Positions 7,792 through 16,391 of a stretch of DNA of 39,305 nt are shown piece by piece. The notes under the pieces are model-generated. The model saw only the letters and a program-made list of their open reading frames with translations. It searched no databases and had not been told where the DNA came from. Where the stretch lies: contig JAQXAY010000096.1 in assembly GCA_029252685.1 (NCBI GenBank), positions 1 to 39,305 on the forward strand. The letters are read 5' to 3'. The DNA comes from Saprospiraceae bacterium. GTDB lineage: Bacteria > Bacteroidota > Bacteroidia > Chitinophagales > Saprospiraceae. A program made the position numbers and the translations under genes. Position 1 is the stretch's first letter, and each line of letters starts with the position of its first letter.

Positions 7792-8553
7792 TTATATACC
7801 CATTGCTTTATTGCGAAGTCTCTTCAAGAAAGGAGAAGCAAAAATAAAATCTTGTAAAATATCATTATCACTTTCAAGCACCTCATCTTTATTTCCAGCC
7901 CAAGCTAATTCCCCTAGGTGTAGTAAAGCAATATTATCCCCGATCTCCATAACCGAGTTCATATCGTGTGTATTTATAACGGTAGTGATATTATTTTCTA
8001 CTGTAATATCTTTTATGAGTTCGTCAATTACTAAGGCTGTTCTAGGATCCAATCCTGAGTTGGGTTCATCACAAAACAGATAGGTTGGATTCAAAACAAT
8101 AGATCGAGCTATACCAACACGTTTTTGCATTCCTCCACTTATTTCAGAAGGATATTTCTTGTTTGCATTTTTTAAACCTACTCGATCTAGGCAGTAATCA
8201 ACACGTTTATCTTTCTCTTGTTTTGTATGATTAGTAAACATATCTAGAGGAAATCGAACATTCTCCTCTACTGTCATAGAATCAAAAAGTGCAGATCCTT
8301 GAAATAGCATTCCGACACGCATTCTAAGGTCTCTAAGCTGTTTTTTCTCAAGTCCTATAAAATCCGTATCATCATAAAATATTCTACCGGATGTAGGTGG
8401 AAATAATCCTACTAAAATCTTTAGCATCACTGTTTTTCCCGCTCCACTCTTTCCTATAATTAGATTCGTCTTTCCCGCTTCAAAGGTATGGCTGATACCT
8501 TTTAAAACATCTACATCACCAAAAGACTTCTTTATCTGTTCTATTCGAATCAT
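7792..8553 (-). CDS. mlaF: ABC transporter ATP-binding protein, MlaF-like
   Basis: This 253-residue ATPase has a full set of ABC motifs: Walker A GKSGAGKT at 34-41, Q-loop near Gln85 (LFQGSALFDS), signature ISGGM at 138-142, Walker B TYLFCDEP at 157-164 and an H-loop His (INTHDMNSV) near 195. The LFQGSALFDSMTVEENV block and the ISGGMQKRVGIARS signature are typical of the MlaF/Ttg2A branch, which powers phospholipid movement across the envelope with an MlaE permease and an MCE-domain partner. It starts 10 bp after the permease gene and is co-transcribed. The MCE (MlaD-like) gene that usually completes the system is not in this window. Confidence 0.93.
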   Translation of the reverse strand: MIRIEQIKKSFGDVDVLKGISHTFEAGKTNLIIGKSGAGKTVMLKILVGLFPPTSGRIFYDDTDFIGLEKKQLRDLRMRVGMLFQGSALFDSMTVEENVRFPLDMFTNHTKQEKDKRVDYCLDRVGLKNANKKYPSEISGGMQKRVGIARSIVLNPTYLFCDEPNSGLDPRTALVIDELIKDITVENNITTVINTHDMNSVMEIGDNIALLHLGELAWAGNKDEVLESDNDILQDFIFASPFLKRLRNKAMGI

Positions 8554-8563
8554 TATCTAAAAC

Positions 8564-9310
8564 TTATACTGTTAGAATGACAGCGATCAAATAATCGGCC
8601 AACAAGATTAATATATTACTATACACAACTGCATTGGTACTAGCCTTTCCTAATTCAATAGACCCACCCTGCACATAATATCCTTGAAAACAGGAAACCG
8701 TCACAAGGATAAATGAAAATGTATAGGCCTTCACATACATCATTAATACATTGTATTCTACGAAATATGCTCTTACACCACGAATATAATCCACATCAGA
8801 TATTGTCCCTGTAGGTACAGTTGCAAGATATCCACCAAGGATTGCAATTGCAGCAGCTAAAGTAACTAAGAAAGGTATTACAAATAAGCCTGCTATAGTT
8901 TTTGGAAGGATCAAATACGAAGCTGTATTAATACCCATTATCTCCATAGCATCGATATGCTCCTTTTGCCTCATTCCTCCAATCTCTGCAGCAATATTAG
9001 ATCCCACTTTACCAGCAAGAACTAAGCATGTAATTGTAGGAGCAGATTCAATAATTGCTAGATCTCGAACGATGTACCCAATGTAATACATCGGAATCAA
9101 TTGACCATCCAGCTGATAAGCAAATTGTAGCGCAGCTACTGCCCCCATAAAAATAGCAATAAGAGCCACAATCACTACGGATCCAACTCCTATACCGTCC
9201 ATCTGCCTTAGGGTTTCTTTCCAATACATGGAAAATTTCTCAGGCTTTGAAAATGCCTGCCCTAAAAGACCAATATACTTACCAAAACTGAAAAAAATAT
9301 TCGATTTCAT
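8564..9310 (-). CDS. mlaE: MlaE-family (YrbE/DUF140) phospholipid transporter permease
   Basis: This integral inner-membrane permease has about five hydrophobic segments (near residues 47-70, 80-105, 145-170, 195-215 and 228-247). Family marks include the IVRDLAIIESAPTITCLVLAGKVGS block with its charged/Gly-rich loop (AAEIGGMRQKEHIDAMEIMGI), which couples to MlaF. A GTG six bases upstream (9316) is in frame, but I prefer the ATG at 9310: it gives a leader of about 31 nt behind a TATGTTTG -7 box and leaves a purine run (AGAGG) 5 nt ahead. It forms a two-gene unit with mlaF for lipid transport at the outer-membrane interface. Confidence 0.92.
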   Translation of the reverse strand: MKSNIFFSFGKYIGLLGQAFSKPEKFSMYWKETLRQMDGIGVGSVVIVALIAIFMGAVAALQFAYQLDGQLIPMYYIGYIVRDLAIIESAPTITCLVLAGKVGSNIAAEIGGMRQKEHIDAMEIMGINTASYLILPKTIAGLFVIPFLVTLAAAIAILGGYLATVPTGTISDVDYIRGVRAYFVEYNVLMMYVKAYTFSFILVTVSCFQGYYVQGGSIELGKASTNAVVYSNILILLADYLIAVILTV

Positions 9311-9344
9311 GAACACCTCTATTTTTATAGATCCTTCCTAAGGT

Positions 9345-9352
9345 CAAACATA
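9345..9352 (-). promoter_or_regulatory. Promoter -7 element for mlaE-mlaF
   Basis: The minus strand reads TATGTTTG, an exact TAnnTTTG match about 31 nt ahead of the mlaE ATG. No -33 TTG at the standard spacing is apparent. It suggests mlaEF is transcribed separately from the coaBC group. Confidence 0.5.
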
Positions 9353-9368
9353 GGAATTTTTATCTTAA

Positions 9369-10946
9369 CTATAACTTAAGTATCGAAAATTGTTGGATAC
9401 CTCGACCACCCTGATAAATGAAAATAGAATTACCAGATATCTGAGCAGTATTCTTAGGAACAATCATAAAACGCTTACTCATAAGGTTCAATGTATTGTT
9501 CTTGGTTTTACCCCCTTGGTCAATTCTCCAAATTATCGGAATAGTATTCACATTTCTTGAACGAAAGTCAAGCTGATTGCGGTTAACACTATTTCCAAAA
9601 TCATTGAATATGATATTTATTCCTTTTGAGGTAATTGCATAGTTATAACCAAGGTGATACCCCTTATCATTAAAACTGGATTGAATCTTCGGAATCATTG
9701 TAGACCATTGGATTTCACCTGAAGGGGAGATATTATAAACAATTATCTCCTCATAATGATAGGAATAATTAATTGCACTAGTTCCTACTGGCCTCCCAGT
9801 ATAAAAGCCGGAATTAGTGGAATTATACTCTCGGATATAGAATTTTTCAGTAAACATTAATAAGCCACCATCTGAACGAGGCACCAAATCCCTGATTACG
9901 AAATTCTCTAATTCCAGCTTAGACAATTTATCAGGGCTAGACAATACTCTTTCTCTTCGCTTACCAGAACTATAATCAATAGCATCTATTATAAGCTCTG
10001 GGGCCAACTCTTCAGCATTTGAAACTTGTGCACGCTTGGTTATAGGATCAATTCTAAAATAAACTATTCCCTTTACCTTATTCCAGGAAGTACTAGAATA
10101 CAACCCCGCAATAACAAGCTTATCTTCATTGTTTACCAAAAAGCTTAAATCAGAAATCACTTTATTATCTAAGCTAAGTTTATATTCATGCAGATCAACA
10201 CCTCCGTAATTGAAGCTTGCTAATAGATAATCTCCTGTCCTGTTTCCTTCCTTATTGAAATTCCTACAAAGGAAATAAACACCTCCCGTATTTGAAACTC
10301 TGTATTCAAAAACATTTAGGTTCTTATCAGGATAAGGCAGCTCCTGTATGTTTTCCCATAAGACATTCATTTCCTTATCAAATACAATACAATACACCTT
10401 TTCATTATCCTTTCGCTTGGAGGACAATTGACAATAGACTAGAAACTTGCTCTTATCAAAGGATTCTTCAAAACCTATGAACCCACTCTCATAACGATTT
10501 ACACTTTCGAATTCACCAACGATTTCCATACGTTGTAATCGTTTGAGCGTAAGCCCGTCATAAACCTCCATGAACAAATAATTCTTCTTTTTGGCTGAAT
10601 TAAAGAAAGAGGTAAATAGATACAGCTTACCATTCAGATATTTCAGTGCCTCGTATTGTAGCAAATTAGATTTATACTCCAGACTCAAGGACTTCTTTTT
10701 CAATTTCTTTAAAGACCTATCGTAAAGCTCTACATCTATTGTTTTTTCCTCAATGAACCCCGTTATTTCTCTCCTAGTAATCGTATAAATCACTTCTTTA
10801 TTATCAAAGATTACTTGATCAAAGTACTGTCCCATTTTAAGTTTGGAATCCCCTGAAGTGGCAAGTTCATAGTCAATAATTTGTGCAACAAGGACATTGC
10901 ACAACATCAATAAGGATATTAAGATTAGATTGGTTTTGACTGGCAT
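9369..10946 (-). CDS. Secreted protein of unknown function (525 aa), downstream of the DUF4835 gene
   Basis: I do not recognise this protein family. A signal peptide is clear (residues 1-22, ending LVAQ). The mature part is long, has no membrane segment and is rich in beta-forming text with repeated patterns such as KLYLFTSFF, GGVYFLCRNF, KLVIAGLYS, GGLLMFTEKFYI and NSIFIYQGG, spaced like blades of a beta-propeller; that fold is inference. There is no T9SS sorting tail and no lipobox, so a periplasmic location is likely. It starts 8 bp after DUF4835 and must be translated from the same mRNA. In many Bacteroidota recN follows DUF4835, so this gene occupies an unusual position. A link to DUF4835 or envelope assembly is plausible from context only. 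Confidence 0.8.
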   Translation of the reverse strand: MPVKTNLILISLLMLCNVLVAQIIDYELATSGDSKLKMGQYFDQVIFDNKEVIYTITRREITGFIEEKTIDVELYDRSLKKLKKKSLSLEYKSNLLQYEALKYLNGKLYLFTSFFNSAKKKNYLFMEVYDGLTLKRLQRMEIVGEFESVNRYESGFIGFEESFDKSKFLVYCQLSSKRKDNEKVYCIVFDKEMNVLWENIQELPYPDKNLNVFEYRVSNTGGVYFLCRNFNKEGNRTGDYLLASFNYGGVDLHEYKLSLDNKVISDLSFLVNNEDKLVIAGLYSSTSWNKVKGIVYFRIDPITKRAQVSNAEELAPELIIDAIDYSSGKRRERVLSSPDKLSKLELENFVIRDLVPRSDGGLLMFTEKFYIREYNSTNSGFYTGRPVGTSAINYSYHYEEIIVYNISPSGEIQWSTMIPKIQSSFNDKGYHLGYNYAITSKGINIIFNDFGNSVNRNQLDFRSRNVNTIPIIWRIDQGGKTKNNTLNLMSKRFMIVPKNTAQISGNSIFIYQGGRGIQQFSILKL

Positions 10947-10954
10947 TTTAGTAC

Positions 10955-11872
10955 TTATTTTGTGCTGTTGATAGACCTGTATTTTGAGGAATTTACTGGA
11001 TCAATCTTAGACATAAGACGAATGAATTCACGCTTTTGTTCTAGCTCAGCCAAACTAAAAATTTCAATCAGTTCATTAGATTTTGCAGAGGAGAACATCT
11101 GTAACAACATACAGTTAGGATAGGATTGAGCCACCAACCTAATTTCAGCTAGTGCACTTATTATAATAGACTTTGCCGTCTCTGTATCATAGTACATGAT
11201 ATCCAATGCCTGCCTATGATAATCATAATAAGCCTGCCTGTAATTCTTTATTCTTGGAGACAATATATTCTCAGCCATCCAATAACGGCTTCTGTTTCGT
11301 TGTGTAGAACCTTCAGGCGCCCATCCAGGAAATGTACGACTTACATCCTGTGTAATGGCATTTATCACATCCTGCGCTTTTTGAAAATAATCATCGCCTC
11401 CTTTTAGTTCAAAACTATCCCCATCCAATCCTAGGATCATGTAGATGTAAAATCCCAACACTTGTGAAAGGTTTTCAGAGAAACCAAACTCAGAAAACTG
11501 AAGAACCTGATTCGGTTCGTAATTAAAAACTATGTCTCTATCATTATGAGAAAGCAAAACTGTCTCATAATTGCTGTTATAGGTAGGACGAGTTGCTTGG
11601 ATCTGAAGCTCTCCCTTGAAGGAGGTATTTGTAACCTCTTCATTAATATTGAGATTGATCGTTATACTGATTCGCTCTTCGGGTTTATAGTTGTTATCCG
11701 TCCAAGATAATTCATTAAAATAAGACTCAATATTTTGCTTCATATCCTCAAACAAAGAGGGATCAGCTTTTTGTAGCCTAGGCGTATTGATATTTACTGT
11801 TGCTATAAATTCCTGAGCAATAATATTGCTTGTACAAAAAATCATCAATAATGCTAATCCTAATCGAGCCAT
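10955..11872 (-). CDS. DUF4835 family protein (probable type IX secretion accessory, PorD-like)
   Basis: This 305-residue exported protein has a signal peptide ending near IIAQ (17-20). The mature start (EFIATVNINTPRLQKADPSLFEDM), the central FGFSENLSQVLGFYIYMILGLD stretch and the DYFQKAQDVI / GWAPEG / NRYW-like stretches are characteristic of the Bacteroidota DUF4835 family. From memory, some databases call this family PorD and tie it to type IX secretion; I treat that as unverified. The position directly after coaBC (11 bp) is the classic one for the family. The role is probably periplasmic, in envelope or secretion assembly. It shares its operon with the unknown 525-residue protein downstream. 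Confidence 0.85.
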   Translation of the reverse strand: MARLGLALLMIFCTSNIIAQEFIATVNINTPRLQKADPSLFEDMKQNIESYFNELSWTDNNYKPEERISITINLNINEEVTNTSFKGELQIQATRPTYNSNYETVLLSHNDRDIVFNYEPNQVLQFSEFGFSENLSQVLGFYIYMILGLDGDSFELKGGDDYFQKAQDVINAITQDVSRTFPGWAPEGSTQRNRSRYWMAENILSPRIKNYRQAYYDYHRQALDIMYYDTETAKSIIISALAEIRLVAQSYPNCMLLQMFSSAKSNELIEIFSLAELEQKREFIRLMSKIDPVNSSKYRSINSTK

Positions 11873-11883
11873 ATCTTTATGCT

Positions 11884-13092
11884 TTAAATTTTGTCTTTTA
11901 ATTGAATAAACGCATCAACAATATCCTTTGCGACTTTTTGCTTGGATTTTAACTCAAAATCCCTCCGCATATTGTCTTTAAAGAATAAGGAGACCTTATT
12001 TGTATCATGATTAAAGCCTGCACCTTTATCCTGAAGAGAGTTTAATACGATCATATCGAAATGCTTGCGCTCAAGCTTTGACTTTGCATTCGAACTTTCA
12101 TTATTAGTCTCCAATGCAAACCCAATATGAATCTGGCCAGGTTTTTTTAATTTACCCAGTTCTAATGCAATATCCTCAGTCTTTTCTAATTCTATAGAAA
12201 GATCGCTAACGCTCTTCTTAACCTTTTCTGTAAAAATCTCCTTAGGCCTGTAATCTGCAACAGCTGCTGAAAAAACAGCCAAATCCTGCTTCGGATGCAG
12301 TTCCCTTGCACATCGATACATTTCAACTGCTGTTGTTACATTATGTACAGTAATAGAAGGATGAGCGAGTTTTAACTTTGACGGTCCAAGAATCAGGTCT
12401 ACTAAAGCTCCCCGTTCAACTAACTCCAAGGCTATTGCGCAGCCCATTTTCCCAGAAGAATGATTCCCAATAAATCGAACAGGATCTATATGTTCGTAGG
12501 TAGGTCCTGCCGTAACAAGAGCTCTAAGTCCTTTAAGATCTTGTTGATAATTAAATTCTTGATTTAGAAACTCGAGGATTTTCTCAGGTTCAGCCATGCG
12601 TCCCTCACCAATAAGACCGGAAGCAAGTTCTCCATATTCTGCAGGAATTAACTTTACACCTCGTTGCTCCAAAAGATCCATATTTGCAGTGGTACTGGAA
12701 TGTTTATACATATCCAAATCCATGGCAGGCGCATAAGCAACAGGGCATCGAGCAGAAAGGTAACAGGCCATCACGATATTATCGGTAATACCAGTAACCA
12801 TTTTTGCCATGGTATTTGCTGTTGCGGGTGCTATAATCATATAGTCAGCCCATAAACCAAGTTCAACATGATTATTCCAGGCTTCCTCTGATTGGATATC
12901 AGAGTAAACCTCTTGCTTTGAAAGTGTAGAAAGGGTAACTGGTGAAATGAAACCTATAGCAGATTTGGTCATCAACACACGAACTTCATAGTCATTCTTG
13001 ACTAAAAGTCTTACCAGATGTGCTGATTTATAGGCTGCAATACTTCCTGTTACAGCCAGAAGAATCCTTTTTTTCTTGCTAGCCACGTCCAT
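11884..13092 (-). CDS. coaBC: Bifunctional phosphopantothenoylcysteine decarboxylase / phosphopantothenate-cysteine ligase
   Basis: This cytoplasmic CoA-synthesis enzyme joins 4'-phosphopantothenate to cysteine (CoaB, about residues 185-400) and decarboxylates the product with FMN (CoaC, about 1-180). Visible marks are TGSIAAYK at the N-terminus, the catalytic His75 (NNHVEL), the APAMDLDMY substrate clamp at 121-129, and in CoaB the TAGPTYEHIDPVRFIGNHSSGKMG block with SAAVADYRP. The residue aligned with the reducing Cys158 of E. coli CoaC appears to be Ser158 here (ELASGLIGEGRM), which deserves a check. The start ATG lies about 16 nt past a TATCTTTG -7 box, so it may have its own promoter in addition to read-through from rpoZ. 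Confidence 0.95.
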   Translation of the reverse strand: MDVASKKKRILLAVTGSIAAYKSAHLVRLLVKNDYEVRVLMTKSAIGFISPVTLSTLSKQEVYSDIQSEEAWNNHVELGLWADYMIIAPATANTMAKMVTGITDNIVMACYLSARCPVAYAPAMDLDMYKHSSTTANMDLLEQRGVKLIPAEYGELASGLIGEGRMAEPEKILEFLNQEFNYQQDLKGLRALVTAGPTYEHIDPVRFIGNHSSGKMGCAIALELVERGALVDLILGPSKLKLAHPSITVHNVTTAVEMYRCARELHPKQDLAVFSAAVADYRPKEIFTEKVKKSVSDLSIELEKTEDIALELGKLKKPGQIHIGFALETNNESSNAKSKLERKHFDMIVLNSLQDKGAGFNHDTNKVSLFFKDNMRRDFELKSKQKVAKDIVDAFIQLKDKI

Positions 13093-13111
13093 AATACCTT
13101 ATTTATACAAA

Positions 13112-13119
13112 CAAAGATA
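13112..13119 (-). promoter_or_regulatory. Promoter -7 element ahead of coaBC
   Basis: The minus strand reads TATCTTTG, an exact TAnnTTTG match about 16 nt before the ATG. It abuts a hairpin (13119-13145), so a terminator-like stem for rpoZ transcripts and the start of a new transcript seem to share sequence. Confidence 0.5.
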
Positions 13120-13145
13120 GCAGTAAAGAATTAATCCTTACTGCT
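13119..13145 (-). terminator. Hairpin between rpoZ and coaBC, possible attenuator
   Basis: AGCAGTAA (13119-13126) and TTACTGCT (13138-13145) form an 8-bp stem with an 11-nt loop. On the minus strand it is followed by ATCTTTGTTTG, which is T-rich but not a clean T-run. Partial termination after rpoZ is possible. Confidence 0.4.
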
Positions 13146-13171
13146 GCCTTCTATATTTTATTTGAGACTTT

Positions 13172-13510
13172 TTAGTCTCTTTTCTGCTTGTTGCTATAGT
13201 GAAAATGAAGCTCATCTCCCAAATATTCCTCTGTAGCAATAACTACAGGATTTGGAAGCTTCTCATAAAATTTAGAAATTTCAATCTGCTCCTTGTTCTC
13301 ATTAATCTCCTCAATTGCATCTGAGCTAACAGCAAACTCTTCTAACTTTTGATTTAATTCTTTTTTTAAATCAAACGAAAGTTGTCTTGCACGCTTACTA
13401 ATTACTGAAAGCACTTCGTATATGTTTCCTGTTGTTTCAGAAAGTGATTTCACATCTCTTTGAGATACATTCGGGTCAATCCCTTGAGATTTTGATTTAA
13501 TATCAGTCAT
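13172..13510 (-). CDS. rpoZ: DNA-directed RNA polymerase omega subunit (Rpb6 family)
   Basis: This 112-residue protein matches the Bacteroidota omega/Rpb6 type that follows bamD: GNIYEVLSVISKRARQL (about residues 28-44) is the conserved helix that wraps the beta-prime subunit, and IEISKFYEKLPNPVVIATEEYL near 76-97 is the lineage-typical second half. It should help assemble and stabilise RNA polymerase in the cytoplasm. Its ATG overlaps the end of bamD by 8 bp, pointing to translational coupling. The assignment rests on the motif and the bamD-rpoZ-coaBC order; sequence similarity to enterobacterial omega is weak. Confidence 0.85.
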   Translation of the reverse strand: MTDIKSKSQGIDPNVSQRDVKSLSETTGNIYEVLSVISKRARQLSFDLKKELNQKLEEFAVSSDAIEEINENKEQIEISKFYEKLPNPVVIATEEYLGDELHFHYSNKQKRD

Positions 13511-14318
13511 TCGACAATAATTTTATCTGCGTTTCAGAATCTGCTTTGAAAGTTTGTACCGTATTAAAATACGAACCTTCTTCATATTTATCCAAGAACA
13601 TTCTAGCATAACGTATAGTTTCGCCATAACGCTCTTCCTTTTTCTCATATACACTATTGGTAGCCAGCAGATAATTTGCCTCTACCATTTTGAATCGAAC
13701 CTCTTCCAAATTCTTAGTATCTGGAAATTCAATCAAAATATTCTCCAAGCTCTTTAATGCAGATTGATACTGCTGAAGATCAAAATACAAAATTGCTGCA
13801 TCAAATGCCTTCGCCTCCAACTTCCTTCTACATTCATCAATTAGTTCGTTACACTCTTCTACACGCTCTGAATCTGGAAACTTATTTACAAACGACTGGA
13901 ACGACTCAATAGCTTTAAGCGTATTGGATTGTTCTAATCTGTATGATGGTGACATCATATAATGTGAATAAGCTTGGTAATAGTCCGCATCCTCCTTCAA
14001 CTCACTTCCGCTAAAAGTAGCTGAAAAGTTTTCAAAATAATATGCAGCCATTACATAATCATTAGTCAAGAAGTAAGTATTAGAATATTTGTAATACAAA
14101 TCCTCTAATTCCGGACGTCCTCTAAAAGCTGAAATAATCAACTCCATTAATGACTGGGCTTTTATATACTGCCCCTCTTCATAAAGCTTTACTGATTCTT
14201 TATAAATCAACTCAGAATCTCCACTTGTACGAACTTTTTCAAATGAAGATTTACAAGAACTGAAAAGGATTAGGCCAAATAAACCCAACAATACTACTGA
14301 CTTAGTTATTCTTCTCAT
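13503..14318 (-). CDS. bamD: Outer-membrane assembly lipoprotein BamD
   Basis: BamD is a TPR lipoprotein of the BAM complex that inserts beta-barrel proteins into the outer membrane. The ATG at 14318 gives 271 residues beginning with a lipoprotein signal whose lipobox ends LFSSC (Cys22). The remainder is built of TPR-like helical pairs: SVKLYEEGQYIKAQSLME, YYKYSNTYFLTNDYVMAAYYFENF, YYQAYSHYMMSPSYRLEQ and AAILYFDLQQYQSALKSLENI. An upstream in-frame TTG (14327) exists but would fall inside the TACCTTTG -7 element, so I reject it. It leads the unit bamD-rpoZ-coaBC-DUF4835-unknown. The predicted leader is only about 3 nt. Confidence 0.93.
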   Translation of the reverse strand: MRRITKSVVLLGLFGLILFSSCKSSFEKVRTSGDSELIYKESVKLYEEGQYIKAQSLMELIISAFRGRPELEDLYYKYSNTYFLTNDYVMAAYYFENFSATFSGSELKEDADYYQAYSHYMMSPSYRLEQSNTLKAIESFQSFVNKFPDSERVEECNELIDECRRKLEAKAFDAAILYFDLQQYQSALKSLENILIEFPDTKNLEEVRFKMVEANYLLATNSVYEKKEERYGETIRYARMFLDKYEEGSYFNTVQTFKADSETQIKLLSND

Positions 14319-14324
14319 AAAACG

Positions 14325-14332
14325 CAAAGGTA
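14325..14332 (-). promoter_or_regulatory. Promoter -7 element of bamD, nearly leaderless
   Basis: The minus strand reads TACCTTTG, an exact TAnnTTTG match ending 6 nt before the bamD ATG at 14318. Transcription would start almost at the start codon. No well-spaced -33 TTG is visible. Confidence 0.5.
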
Positions 14333-14578
14333 CTATTTTTTTCGCAAAAATATTCTAATGATTGTCTTTATACTATTTAAACAGATAGCTTTTACCATCA
14401 ATTGGTTGTATGATGTCAAAAGTAATTATTCAAATAGAATTATTTCAGTTCTGGGCTGATGAATTGAAGCAAAAAAAACCCAGCGCTGTATAATTATTTT
14501 TCCCATAAATATAAGGCAATTATTTGGTTAGCTAATACATTGTGTAGTATATTAAAAAAACTCAGAAGACAAGTAAGG

Positions 14579-15505
14579 ATGAAGCGCTTAGAGGATCTTA
14601 GAATATTTTATAATCATACGATATATCCGGAATTAAAAAGGATGGAAAAAAAGCGTAATAGGCTTATCCTCCTAATTGGAATTTCCACTGCACTGTGTAT
14701 TATACTATTCATCATAGCTCAATTACTTCACATCTTCTCTTTATCATTGCTTGTGGTACTGATAGAGATTTTCTATGTCCTATTTCTCATCAGCAGGATT
14801 CGAACTTATGTTCAAACCTTCAAGCCAAGAATAATGAATCTCATTCTTGACTTTATCGACGATAGCATAAACTATGGGACATTGACTTACGATGCCAATA
14901 GTGGTCTAGACAAAAAAACCTTCCTCTCAAGCAAAATCTTTTTCAATCGATCAATTAATTACGAATCAGAGGATTACATCAAAGGACAAATAGGTAGCAT
15001 TTCATTTGAGCTTTCGGAAACAAGAGTAACTGAGTTCTCTAGGGTCAAAAACACCCAAGAATGGGTTTTTGACGGAGTCTTTATGAAAGCAAAATTACAG
15101 TTACCAGTAAAAGGGTCTCTACTGATCATACCCAAAACAGAAAAGCCTTATCTAAGCAAAACAATTAAACACTGGATGGGCTCAGGTCATGTTAAAGTTT
15201 ATGACCTAATCCGCAATAAAACTTTTAGAAATTTATTTGAAACTTTTGCAAACAAAAAATCTAACCCCATGCAGTTCCTTACAGAAGGCCTGCAAAATTC
15301 AATTATCAAATACACCGAGGAGCACGAAAAGAAGTTCTACCTGTCTTACAGCAATGGCACAATATTTATGGCAGTATCAGAAGAGAAAGATATCCTTGAA
15401 CCAAACCTGTTTAAATCAAACCTCAAATTTAGCCTTATCAAAGAATTTTACGAAGACGTTTATATACTATTGCAAATACTTGAAGATTTAGACCTTCATC
15501 ATTAA
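14579..15505 (+). CDS. DUF3137 family membrane protein
   Basis: This 308-residue protein has two membrane helices near residues 28-50 and 53-73, followed by a soluble domain. The pattern GSISFELSETRVTEFSR, then WVFDGVFMKAKLQ and SLLIIPKTEKP, matches the DUF3137 family, whose function is not established. The soluble part ends with FYLSYSNGTIFMAVSEE and a C-terminal helix. A TTG at 14540 would lengthen it by 13 residues, but the ATG at 14579 follows a purine-rich stretch and starts the conserved region. It is 8 bp upstream of the TraB/GumN gene and probably co-transcribed with it and the carbonic anhydrase-like gene. No promoter match was found in the 260 bp upstream. Confidence 0.82.
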   Translation: MKRLEDLRIFYNHTIYPELKRMEKKRNRLILLIGISTALCIILFIIAQLLHIFSLSLLVVLIEIFYVLFLISRIRTYVQTFKPRIMNLILDFIDDSINYGTLTYDANSGLDKKTFLSSKIFFNRSINYESEDYIKGQIGSISFELSETRVTEFSRVKNTQEWVFDGVFMKAKLQLPVKGSLLIIPKTEKPYLSKTIKHWMGSGHVKVYDLIRNKTFRNLFETFANKKSNPMQFLTEGLQNSIIKYTEEHEKKFYLSYSNGTIFMAVSEEKDILEPNLFKSNLKFSLIKEFYEDVYILLQILEDLDLHH

Positions 15506-15513
15506 TAAAAACT

Positions 15514-16389
15514 ATGAGACTGCACTGCGTACTGTTCTTTCTATTTATTTCAAATCTCCAGTTTGGACAAACAAACTCGCTACTTTGGGAAATAAAACAC
15601 CCACAAACAGATCAGCTGTCTTATGTTTTTGGCACCATTCACCTTATTCCAGAATCCCACTTCTTCATTTCGGATAGTCTACACCATTGCTTAAATATTG
15701 TTGATGAAATATATTTCGAAATCAACCTTGACGAGCTAAATGACATCAGCACATGGTCTAGCTTTATCAACAAACTGTTCATGCCTAACGGAGTGCTTTT
15801 GTCTCAACTCACTTCTCCAAAAGACTTCAACCTTATTACTGAAAAAATGAAGCAAGCAAACATTCCTCTTTACATGTTTAACAGGATAAAACCAATGTTC
15901 TTGTCCATACTTCTTGAAACATCAAATCTGGATGTAAGCGAAAAGGATTCCTTCCAAACTATGGCCTCTTATGAATTTGAACTTAGTCGCATAGCAAAAC
16001 AAAATGGTACAAGGATTAGTGGCCTAGAGACCATTGATTTTCAGGTTAGCCTATTTGATAGTATCTCTCTAGAAGAGCAAGCCCAACTTCTAGTATCGAG
16101 TTTGTCCGACAATAAACAAGAATCATTAAACATCGATCTTTACGAGATTTATTCCAACCAAGACCTTGAAAAACTTACAGAACTTTTATTTTCAGATTCT
16201 ACTCACCAAAACTACAACCATTTATTACTAGACAAAAGAAATAAAAAATGGATTGAACAAATACTAAGCAATAGCAGAAAAAAAAGCTGCGTATATGCTG
16301 TAGGAGCTGGTCACCTTCCTGGAGAAAATGGTATATTGAATCTGCTAGTACAAAATGGATTCATCCTAAGACCTATGGAAAATTTTTAA
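15514..16389 (+). CDS. TraB/GumN family protein, exported
   Basis: This 291-residue protein has a signal peptide (residues 1-19, ending QFGQ) and is thus periplasmic or exposed. It shows the paired motifs of the TraB/GumN/Tiki-like fold: GTIH at 40-43 near the start and GAGH at 264-267 near the end, plus acidic residues in IYFEINLDE (67-74). Members related to Tiki are thought to be metalloproteases that use the GTxH and GxxH histidines; for bacterial GumN-like members the activity is unproven. It lies 8 bp after the DUF3137 gene and 2 bp before the carbonic anhydrase-like gene, so the three are probably one transcript. Confidence 0.88.
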   Translation: MRLHCVLFFLFISNLQFGQTNSLLWEIKHPQTDQLSYVFGTIHLIPESHFFISDSLHHCLNIVDEIYFEINLDELNDISTWSSFINKLFMPNGVLLSQLTSPKDFNLITEKMKQANIPLYMFNRIKPMFLSILLETSNLDVSEKDSFQTMASYEFELSRIAKQNGTRISGLETIDFQVSLFDSISLEEQAQLLVSSLSDNKQESLNIDLYEIYSNQDLEKLTELLFSDSTHQNYNHLLLDKRNKKWIEQILSNSRKKSCVYAVGAGHLPGENGILNLLVQNGFILRPMENF

Positions 16390-16391
16390 AA

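Noticed and set aside
14319-14327. TTG start for BamD
   Set aside because: It overlaps the -7 promoter element and precedes the lipoprotein signal start at 14318.
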